Shown here: positions 45,601 through 52,887 of the stretch, one piece after another
How positions within the stretch are numbered: position 1 is the first letter of the stretch
Layout of the letters: every line of letters begins with the position of its first letter
Origin: Closterium sp. NIES-65
Lineage: Eukaryota > Streptophyta > Zygnematophyceae > Desmidiales > Closteriaceae
DNA length: 64,000 bases
Reading direction: 5' to 3'
NCBI GenBank assembly: GCA_948144175.1
Contig: CANXME010002067.1
Location: 186,001 to 250,000, forward strand
The notes under the pieces: model-generated
The model's input: the letters and a program-made list of their open reading frames with translations, nothing else
Database searches by the model: none
Told to the model about the DNA's origin: nothing
Program-made: the position numbers and the translations under genes

Positions 45601-48546
45601 CCGGACTTCCTTGTGCCGGTTCCCCCCCCGGTAGACCCCCTCCCCCCTCAGGTTCCTGCCCCCTCAGGTGTGTCCCAGGTAGACGCCGTTGACCCGGTCG
45701 AGGTTACTGGTGACTCTGGTGCTGCTGCGGGTGCTGAGCCTGGGGGTGCTGACTCTGGGGGTGCTATGCGCGGGGGTGCTGAGCCTGGGGGTGCTACTGC
45801 TGGGGGTGCTGGGCCTGAGGGTGCTACTGCGGAGGGTGCGGAGCCTGGGGGTGCTGAGCCGGGGGGTGCTGTGCCTGGAGGTGCTGGGTCTGGGGGTGCT
45901 GGGTCGGGAGCTGCTGAGCCTGGGGGTGCTGTGCTGGGAGCTGCTGAGCCTGGGGGTGCTGCGTCTGAAGCTGCTGAGCCTGGGGTTTCTCCTGCTGCTG
46001 CGTCTCGCCGGGAGCCCCTCTCTCCACGGGAGCTGCGCGAGTGGTTCGCTCGCCGCTGGAGGCGTGCTGCTGCGTCTGGAGGTGCTGCTGGAGCTGGAGC
46101 TGGAGCTTCTTCGACCGTCGAGGGTGCGGGTGCTGCCGGTCCCGGAGCTTCTGGACCTGCGGGTCCTCCTGGAGCTGGAGCTGCTGAGGGCGTTGGTGCT
46201 GAGCCTACTGCTGTTAGTCCTGCCGCTGGAGGTGTGGGTGGCGCTGGTGCTGTCGCTGAGGGTGGTGGTGCTGTCCCTGCTGAGTCTGGAGCTGCCGCGC
46301 GGCCTCGGCCGTACTTCGTTCCACTCCTGCAGCAGGTTCTTGGTCTTTCTCCTCTAGCAGAGGGTCCACCGCCTGTCCAGTCGCAGTCCCTGCTGGAGCT
46401 TTCCTCTCCACTGCCTGCTCCCTCTCCTTACACTGGTCCTACTGGAGGTCTTGTTGAGCGTTGTGAGCCTGCGTCTCGTCCCGCGTCGCCTGTTCGTGCT
46501 GCTCGCGCTAGTGGTCGCAGTTCGCGTCAGCGTCCTCCTCCTGTCCCTGGCACGCACCGGATGTCTTTGCGTCCGTCCACTGCTCCTCTGCGTGCCCCTT
46601 TGCCTTCTCCTCCTGAGTCCTCTCTTCCTGCGCTTGCCGACCCTGCGTCGGACTCTCTTCGTGCTGCCAGTCCTACTGTCACGCGTCTCCTTGCTACTGT
46701 TGTCACTGACCCCTCGTTTGAGTCCACTGCTGCGTCTGCCCTTGTCGCTGAGCTCGTCGACTTTGCTGCTCGCTGTCGTCTCGACTACGCTGCCTGTCTT
46801 GTTGCTGAGTCTGCGTCTGTCTGTCCTCCGTCCGTCGGGGGTGAGTGTGCTCTTGGCACGGACGTCCTAGAGGACAGGCAGGAGGAGTTACAGTGTCTAG
46901 CGGCTGCTTCACCTCATCTCGCGTCTGTACTGCTTGCCCCTGAGGGAGACCCGGATGCACTAGACATCCCGACTCCGCGTTCTTACGCGGAGGCCGTAGA
47001 GGGTCCCTACTCCTCTCAGTGGCAGGCAGCTATGGATGCAGAGATGGCTTCCTGGAAGTCCACAGGCACCTACGTTGACGCGGTTCCCCCTCCTGGGGCG
47101 AACATCGTCAGTGGCATGTGGATCTTCAGGGTGAAGCGGCCGCCGGGCTCTCCACCTGTCTTCAAGGCACGGTACGTTGCTCGTGGCTTCAGTCAGCGGC
47201 AGGGAGTTGACTACTTTCAGATCTTCTCTCCCACCCCGAAGATGACTACTCTTCGGGTGCTGCTGCACATAGCCGCTCAGCGCGACTACGAGCTTCACTC
47301 TCTCGACTTCAGCACTGCGTTCTTGCAGGGTAGCCTGCACGAGGAGATCTGGCTTCGCCGTCCACCTGGCTTCACTGGGACTTTCCCTCCTGGCACCCAG
47401 TGGAGCCTCCGACGGCCAGTCTACGGTCTCCGCCAGGCACCGCGTGAGTGGCACGACACACTGAGGACTACGCTTGCGGCTCTTGGGTTTGCTCCTTCTA
47501 CTGCTGACCCGTCGCTGTTTCTTCGCACCGACACTTCCCTGCCGCCGTTCTACATCCTCGTGTACGTCGACGACTTGGTCTTTGCCACAGCGGACACTGC
47601 TGGACTCGCCTACGTGAAGTCCGAGCTGCTGAAGAGACACACGTGCACAGACCTGGGTGAACTGCGCAGCTACCTTGGCTTGCAGATCACTCGGGACAGA
47701 GCACGCCGCACCATTACCTTGACTCAGTCACACATGGTGCAGCAGGTCCTTCAGCGCTTCGGCTTCACGTACTCCTCGCCTCAGGCCACTCCTCTGCCTA
47801 CTCGCCACTCACTCTCAGCTCTGCCTTCGGATGAGTCCGTAGAGTCGAGTGGTCCGTATGCAGAGCTTGTTGGCTGCCTCATGTACCTGATGACCTGCAC
47901 ACGACCTGACCTTGCATACCCTCTGAGCATCCTTGCACGCTATGTTGCTCCTGGGAGACACAGACCGGAGCACATGGCTGCAGCGAAGAGGGTATTGCGC
48001 TACCTGTGCAGTACGTCGGGCATGGGGCTAGTGCTTGGAGGGCGAAGTCCAGTGGTCCTTACCGGCCACGCGGACGCTTCTTGGGCTGACGACCAGGCTA
48101 CGCAGCGGTCGTCACAGGGTTACACCTTCAGCCTTGGTTCCGGCTCTGTCTCGTGGCGGTCTACTCGCTCGTCTTCGGTTCTCGGCTCCAGTTGTGAGGC
48201 TGAGATCTACGCCGGGGCCATGGCTGCACAGGAGCTTCGCTGGCTCACCTACCTGCTGACTGACCTTGGAGAGCCGCCTCGTTCTCCTCCAGTGCTGTAC
48301 GTAGACAACAAGGCCATGCTGGCCTTGTGTCGAGAGCAGCGCTTGGAGCACAGAACGAAGCACATTGCTCTCCGCTACTTCCTTGCTCGTGAGCTGCAGC
48401 AGCGTGGTCAGTTGCGACTTGCGTACGTGGCCTCTGAGGCCAACACTGCTGATGTGTTCACCAAGGCACTCGCGCCTTGTGACCATCAGCGCTTTTGCAC
48501 CCAGCTGGGTCTTGTGCCTGTCTTGCCTCACTTGCTCTCCTCTTGA
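42643..48546 (+). CDS. Gag-Pol polyprotein of Copia element 5, intact (1967 aa)
   Basis: The whole retrotransposon machinery in one frame. The ATG at 42643 is shared with the sisters; an upstream in-frame TTG is not a eukaryotic start. Residues 1 to about 265 are Gag. About 270-350 is a Gly tract, followed by a Gln-rich patch. Near 390-420 lies a Cys-x13-Cys-x3-His-x4-Cys motif in place of the standard zinc knuckle. Protease: LDSGAS, Asp 521. GAG-pre-integrase: WHHRLGHP, near 675. Integrase: Asp 745, Asp 814, Glu 850, an exact DD35E spacing. A linker with EPGGA-like repeats spans about 1030-1115. Reverse transcriptase: about 1490-1735, YVDD at 1641-1644. RNase H: first Asp 1811, then CEAEIYAG and YVDNKAM. 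The protein ends VLPHLLSS. No stop or frameshift. Expression is presumably from the short LTR. Confidence 0.97.
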   Translation: MATPSVLAFDAEGRAIDFEVWLDDLQLLLQCDRADDLSLFDLTSGASPAPAADADPAVRSKWATRDAAARLAVRRHLPTSERAHFSQYKSAQTLYDAVVARYSSPATAALSRLMLPYLFPDLSAFPTVADLITHLRTSDTRYRAALPAEFCAKNPPPMYIALYYVVARLPDSLRVVRDHFLAVCPTTLTVDLLEKALLVAEKSIVAVGASRGDPRTPIFEGCSPSPLLPSVASAAAADLLGLESVGAASAPSGRRRSSKGKGGKGAGGAGGGGGGGGGGGGGSGGGGGTSGGGGGGGGSSGGDGGGGASGGGGGSGGGGGGGGGGGGGGSGGGSSGGGGGAGRGGTQQRSGGGGGQRSQRQQQQRSRDIPSPQQLREWYAGRQRGGGTGPCTYVLRSGDRAGEQCGGAHATQRCFGRLTDAWRQQFPGASEIPRWDELLRAGVAIFDLDFDAILTAMYVVDYSEENEGYRCFQPDPGIGTTALGACEAAALGASASALSGTGESALSGTESSSSSLTFTLDSGASRSFFRDRTTLTPLGRPVAVSLADPSGGPVLSHFSTVLPCPAAPSGTLSGLYLPSFSTNLVSGADLQDVGVHQFTPASQRVTHCTEARTGRHLATFSRRPGSSLYTLTVESPPVPASGQVAASGQVLAAASRSGPESAPCSCRLLSHETLLWHHRLGHPSLPRLRSMASRVLVSGLPQSLPPLPSGPGPSCVPCVEGRLRATPHSSHFPPTEAPLQTLHMDVWGPAPVRGQGYERYFLLVVDDYSRYTTVLPLRSKGAVTEVLIDWIREARLQLRKSFGSDFPVLRLHSDRGGEFSSRLLRDYCRARGIRQTFTLPDSPQQNGIAERRIGMVMDVARTSMMHAAAPHFLWPFAVRYAAHQLNLHPRVSRPAMSPALLWTGKVGDASVFRVWESRAFVRDLSADKLSPRAAPCVFLGFPTDAPGWQFYHPSSRRVLSSQDVTFDESVPFYRLFPYRTPSLPPPPDFLVPVPPPVDPLPPQVPAPSGVSQVDAVDPVEVTGDSGAAAGAEPGGADSGGAMRGGAEPGGATAGGAGPEGATAEGAEPGGAEPGGAVPGGAGSGGAGSGAAEPGGAVLGAAEPGGAASEAAEPGVSPAAASRREPLSPRELREWFARRWRRAAASGGAAGAGAGASSTVEGAGAAGPGASGPAGPPGAGAAEGVGAEPTAVSPAAGGVGGAGAVAEGGGAVPAESGAAARPRPYFVPLLQQVLGLSPLAEGPPPVQSQSLLELSSPLPAPSPYTGPTGGLVERCEPASRPASPVRAARASGRSSRQRPPPVPGTHRMSLRPSTAPLRAPLPSPPESSLPALADPASDSLRAASPTVTRLLATVVTDPSFESTAASALVAELVDFAARCRLDYAACLVAESASVCPPSVGGECALGTDVLEDRQEELQCLAAASPHLASVLLAPEGDPDALDIPTPRSYAEAVEGPYSSQWQAAMDAEMASWKSTGTYVDAVPPPGANIVSGMWIFRVKRPPGSPPVFKARYVARGFSQRQGVDYFQIFSPTPKMTTLRVLLHIAAQRDYELHSLDFSTAFLQGSLHEEIWLRRPPGFTGTFPPGTQWSLRRPVYGLRQAPREWHDTLRTTLAALGFAPSTADPSLFLRTDTSLPPFYILVYVDDLVFATADTAGLAYVKSELLKRHTCTDLGELRSYLGLQITRDRARRTITLTQSHMVQQVLQRFGFTYSSPQATPLPTRHSLSALPSDESVESSGPYAELVGCLMYLMTCTRPDLAYPLSILARYVAPGRHRPEHMAAAKRVLRYLCSTSGMGLVLGGRSPVVLTGHADASWADDQATQRSSQGYTFSLGSGSVSWRSTRSSSVLGSSCEAEIYAGAMAAQELRWLTYLLTDLGEPPRSPPVLYVDNKAMLALCREQRLEHRTKHIALRYFLARELQQRGQLRLAYVASEANTADVFTKALAPCDHQRFCTQLGLVPVLPHLLSS

Positions 48547-48752
48547 CTTCACTTGTACTGTGACATATATATATGCCTGCTCTTGCTTGTCTAGTTTTAT
48601 ATATATGTCTGTACTCCTGCATGTGAACTGGCCTCTGGCCCTACTCTTGTGCTCGGACTGTGTGGTGACTTTGTGATCCACCCTGAGCTTGCTTTGCTTT
48701 GCTTGACTGGTCTTGTGACCCCTTGTTCTCCCCCACTTTGCCTATGGGGGTG
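48547..48752 (+). other. 3' untranslated region and plus-strand primer hairpin of element 5
   Basis: ATATATATAT runs at about 48563-48610, then a conserved stretch, then CCCCCA...TGGGGG (about 48731-48751) touching the 3' LTR. Confidence 0.6.
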
Positions 48753-48881
48753 TGTCAGATTTATATGACATAGTTGCTGTAGGCTGTAGTGGGGTAGCAC
48801 ATATGGGGTACAGGGTTTCTAGGGTTGTATTTGTACCCAATCTTCCCTTAGTCATTTCATTCCTGTTTTCCTTGCTTCACA
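48753..48881 (+). repeat. 3' LTR of element 5 (129 bp)
   Basis: Identical to the 5' copy as read here. Followed by GAAAA. Confidence 0.95.
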
Positions 48882-49617
48882 GAAAATTGCGACGATTCAA
48901 GCATGGCACGCGCCGACCAACTTGACCGAGTTGCAGAGTTTTTTGGGGTTCGTCAACTACGTGCGCCGGTTCGTCCCCGACATGGCGAAGCTGACTGCCC
49001 CGCTGACAGACCTGCTGAGGAAGGGGGTTGAGTACACGTGGGGGGAGAAAGAGCAAGCTGCCTTCTCGGCCCTCAAAAACATTTTGTGCTCACCGCCCGT
49101 GCTTCACATCGCACATCCACACCGTCTGTTCGAGCTCGTCACTGACGCAACTGACATCGCTGTGGGAGCAGTACTATTGTAGGATTTCGGGAACGGCCTC
49201 CAGCCAATCGCGTACGAGTCCCGCAAGCTGCACCCGCCCGAACACAACTACCCGATACACGACCGCGAAATGTTGGCGATCGTGCACGCGTTCAAGGTTT
49301 GGCGGTGTTACCTGACTGGCGCCGACGTGACAGTACGGACATACCACCGATCACTTCAGTACCTACGCGCCCAACCAAGTCTCAATCCGCGACAGATTCG
49401 CTGGTTAGACTACATCGAGTCCAACTTCCACTACACGGTTACGTACAAGAAAGGCGCCTCCAACATCGCCGATGCACTCACTCGCCCTACCGCCCAACTC
49501 CATGCCATCCTACTCGCCCAAACCAACTCGCTTTTAACAAGCCTATTCACCCACGGATACCGCACGGACCCATTTTTCACGACCGGAAATTCACAGCAAC
49601 TGGCAGAAGCTAAATGA
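48882..49617 (+). pseudogene. H2 Gypsy reverse transcriptase end and RNase H
   Basis: ELQSFLGFVNYVRRFVPD (near 48928) is the Gypsy connection domain. RNase H follows: LVTDATDIAVGAVLL (near 49136), a stop TAG at 49180-49182, then PIAYESRKLHPPEHNYP, DREMLAIVHAFKVWRCYLTG and NPRQIRWLDYI. KGASNIADALTR marks the end of the domain. A further TGA stands at 49615-49617. Confidence 0.9.
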
Positions 49618-50850
49618 GTTTATTACGCAAAAACAGGCACCAACCGCATCTGGGTACTCGCGTACTCACTACTGAAGGAGCTGCTACTGCAGGAGGCACA
49701 CGACGGAATGACCTCGGGACATTTTGGGGTAGAAAAAACGCGACAGCAACTGCAGCGGTATTACTACTGGCCGGAGCTGTTGACCGACGTGCAGTAGCAC
49801 GTGGGCTCCTGCCCCACGTGTCAGGTGATGAAGAGCTCGAGGAAGCGGAAGGCGGGTCAGTTGCAGCCGATACCACCGCCCGAGCGCGCCTGGCAGCAAG
49901 TTACCATGGACTTCGTCACAGGGTTACCTTCGAACCCTGGGGGTAACGACGCGGTGATGGTCGTCGTTGAGAGGTTGACGAAGATGGTACGCTTCGCTGC
50001 GTGCAAAAAGTCGATCTCAGCCGAGGAGACCGCTCGTCTGTTCATCGTAGCCGTTGTTCGCCTGCACGGGATACCAGCAGCGATTATCAGCGACAGGGAC
50101 ACGAAGTTCACCAGCAACTTCTGGAAGAACCTCTTGGAGCAGTTTGGGACCAGGCTACAGTTCAATTCGTCGTACCACCCCGAGACCGACGGTCAAACGG
50201 AGCGGACGGATCAGACGATGGAGCAGTTGATTCGTGCCACGTGCGACGACCCCACGACTTGGGAGCAGCAGCTGCCGCTGATCGAGTTCGCGTACAACAA
50301 CGCCACGTCAGCAACGACGCAGCAGTCCTCCTTCTACCTGAACTACAGGCAAATTCCGACAGTGCCCATGACGCCGAGTCCGGACAACCCAACACCACGT
50401 GCACATCAATTCGCCAAAATTCTGCACGCTGCCCGCACCAGAGCCGCAGAAGCAATTAAAAAAGCAAACGTCATCGCTAAGCGCAACGCCGATCGCCACC
50501 GCCGCCCAGTCACATACCAGCCAGGGGATTACGTAGTGCTCGACACGCAAAACCTGCGACTGCCCAACGTACCGAAACTTCGACCGCGCTACTGTGGCCC
50601 AATCCAAATCAGCCACATGATCACGCCAGTAACCGCGCACCTACTGCTACCGACCGACTGGTACATCAGCCCACCGTTCCACGTCAGTCTGCTTCGCCCA
50701 TACATCCCAACCACAAGCCAACTGCCTCGCCACCGCCCGCCATCCATGACTCGCTCTGCATCGGAGCCGATCATCAAGCCCGAAAAAATCCTGAGCCATT
50801 GGATTCGCCACCCCACGGGAATCAGGAGGATTGAATTCTGTTGATTGGAG
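49618..50850 (+). pseudogene. H2 Gypsy integrase with GPY/F module and truncated chromodomain
   Basis: The zinc-binding part (HDGMTSGHF then CPTCQ, 49710-49830) is interrupted by TAG 49795-49797. The open frame 49801-50844 has the catalytic DDE neighbourhoods TMDFVTGLP, IISDRDTKFTSNFW and DGQTERTDQ. It then has a GPY/F module (LRPRYCGPIQI near 50580). The last residues, KPEKILSHWIRHPTGIRRIEF, look like the start of a chromodomain that stops abruptly at 50844. This suggests a chromovirus whose 3' end was lost at the junction with the inverted LTR. Confidence 0.85.
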
Positions 50851-51180
50851 TGTTGTTACGGGTGCAATGAATCGAAGTAGCGAGACTTGCACTAAGGTGT
50901 CAAACGAGTACAAAATGTGAGCGAAGGCATGAGCGAACATTTATACGCGAAACATGCAAACGGTAACACGGTGCGTGCGAGCTAGCTAGTGCTACGCTGG
51001 AGCGAGGCTTGGGCTAGTCCCGAAGCGTAGGCCGACACGGCCATGCCAGCAGTGTGAGGTTTGGTGAAAACAGTGTGCGCGAAGTCGGCGAAGCCCCGTT
51101 AGGAGTAACGGGCAAACAACGGCTGTTGCTGTACGCGATGTAGTCGGGCTCCGTAAGGAATGCCGAGAAAATTCCTTACA
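50851..51180 (-). repeat. Right LTR of H2, in inverted orientation (about 330 bp)
   Basis: On the minus strand it starts TGTAAGGAATTTTCTCGG, matches the left H2 LTR fragment for about 140 bp, has a TATA-like CGTATAAATG near 50940 and ends CCCGTAACA or ACA near 50854. Its orientation is opposite to the H2 genes. Confidence 0.65.
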
Positions 51181-51219
51181 GACACCCTCAATTGGCAACT
51201 TGACGTGAGTGTAAAGTAC

Positions 51220-51384
51220 ACAACAGTTCCGTCAGATTGCTCACGTAAGAAATGAGGCCGAGAAGCCTTCTGAGAGCCCAAGTTTTTGGATCGCAGAAGT
51301 GCCCCCACCTCAGTGACCCCTCGTCCTAGGAGCCCATTGGTAGCGGCTCTTGAGTACGGTATCCGATAGGGTGATCGTATAAGA
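51220..51384 (+). repeat. Dispersed repeat R, copy 2
   Basis: Partner of 28241-28405. Lies just outside the right end of H2. The remaining sequence up to 52114 shows no gene; near 51740-51810 it has several short CCGGAA/TTCCGG palindromic pieces. Confidence 0.7.
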
Positions 51385-52114
51385 TAGCGCGCCTTGTCTT
51401 CGTCGTTTAAAGCCCGCGTCCCAAATTGCGGACCGCGAGGGTCAAGTTTTTAAAACTTGACAAAGTTGAGTGTCCAAGTTTTTGAAAGTCACGCACCTGC
51501 AATTTGGGACTTTTGAAGACAGATTCACTCACCAGGGGGAAAACTGAGGGTTGGCTGGGTCTCGCGAAAAAAACGAGCCTAGACGAAATTGCGAACTTTC
51601 GCCAAAGCCTACAACAGAAAAACTCCCTCTGGTCAACTTTTAAAAGCATGAACAACTTGGGCCGCCGGCTTTAACCGTACTACGAACGAATGCGTCTCTA
51701 TGAATGGGTCCGGGCCAGGGCTCACGGTAGCAGGGTGCACATCCGGAATTTCATCAACATTCCGGATGTTTCTTCCAGATTTCAAAATCCGGAAGTTCCG
51801 GATTTTGATGGGGTCGACTGAGTAATCATCCGGACACATCAAGGGTTTTTTCAGACAGATTTAAGCGCTTAAGGGTGTTTCTATAAATCCTTCGTGCCGG
51901 ATTCAATTGGTCGCGTCCCTCAGTGAGACACATCTGCGATGCCAAACAGGTGCAGTGCAACTTCACAATTTACTTGTGTTTTCCGCACCCACTTTCAGTA
52001 CTGTGGGTGTTTAGGGTGTTGGAGTGTTAGGATCTTTCACGAACTCGTGAATCACGTCAGACCTACCAAGGATGTAAAGGTGGCCCTTGCGTGGAGGGAA
52101 GTGCTCTCTCGAGT

Positions 52115-52123
52115 GCTTCTTCC
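52115..52123 (+). other. Left 9-bp target site duplication of the MULE
   Basis: GCTTCTTCC, identical to 61946-61954. Nine base pairs is the hallmark length for Mutator insertions. Confidence 0.95.
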
Positions 52124-52614
52124 GAGAGATTTTCTCCAGACCCGGAAACGGTGATTTGCCGTTGCACACGTAGGCTCAATTTGCTACCGTAGTCGGACAA
52201 TTTGATGATAATTGCTCGAATGGTCTTGCCAGAGGTTTCCTCTGGTTTTTTTTTTATCCGGCACATTACCCAAAACCGGTTTTTAGCCCTGCTTTTCTCA
52301 CGTCGTTCGTAACTCTTCCCGCAAAAACGTGGCGTGTGTTTTTCCGCCCGATTTTTTCGGCTGGGTGACGTGCGCGAGAGCGGCCACGTCATCGTTCGAA
52401 TACACGACAATAATCAACACGATCATGTTCGGCGAACAGTCGCGCTCATTTTCGGTCCAATGATTGACCAATCCGCGCATAGAGATATGAATCCCCGATC
52501 ATATACTCAATTGCACGACTGTCCACACGCGCGACCAATTACAGAGCGCGTGTGATTGGTCGACTCTATGCGCGGGCCCTTTTTTTATCTTGCGCGTCCA
52601 ATCAGGCGCGCTCA
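52124..52614 (+). repeat. Left terminal inverted repeat of the MULE (about 490 bp)
   Basis: Pairs with 61452-61945 at high identity, with few substitutions and small length changes in the T run near 52245. Short open frames inside are shadows and appear in both copies. Such long repeats usually hold the promoter of the neighbouring gene. Confidence 0.9.
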
Positions 52615-52887
52615 TATAGGGTCACGCCCATATGAGATCGCGCTACTGGAAATGGAATATATGTTTAAACTCACCAATGCTACAAAAGGTACACACGCCG
52701 AAACAAAACCTCTGGCCAATAAGAGTCAAATTGAAACGCTAAGTCAATATCCCGCGTTTTTTTTTTTTTTAAGTGATGCAACGCACCTCACACACCCTAT
52801 TCTCTCGTCGTTTTAGGGTTGACATCCTACTTTGTTCCCGTATCTCTTCTAGGAGGTAATTCAGTTGGAACGTTTCTACTAGCCGCA

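Larger units (their letters stand above)
41440..48881 (+). mobile_element. Copia element 5 (7442 bp), type B, apparently intact
   Basis: Flanked by the perfect duplication GAAAA (41435-41439 and 48882-48886) in the reverse transcriptase of H2. LTRs of 129 bp are identical as read here. Primer site, leader, uninterrupted gag-pol and polypurine hairpin are all present. It is the best candidate in the window for an autonomous, currently mobile copy. Confidence 0.95.
31349..51181 (+). mobile_element. Host H2: decayed Ty3/Gypsy element with inverted terminal LTR pieces, split by elements 4 and 5
   Basis: Gag, protease, reverse transcriptase, RNase H and integrase pieces lie in Gypsy order on the plus strand at 31584-33540, 40825-41439 and 48882-50844. 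The left end starts TGTAAGGAATTTTCTCGG. The right end is the reverse complement of the same sequence, not a direct repeat. ACACC flanks both sides (31344-31348 and 51182-51186, with one extra G on the right), as expected of a 5-bp target duplication. Several stops show it is inactive. Confidence 0.8.

Noticed and set aside
52334-52555. Matching 60-73-codon open frames in both MULE ends as a small gene
   Set aside because: They are mirror copies because the ends are inverted repeats; there is no family match and substitutions do not respect codons.
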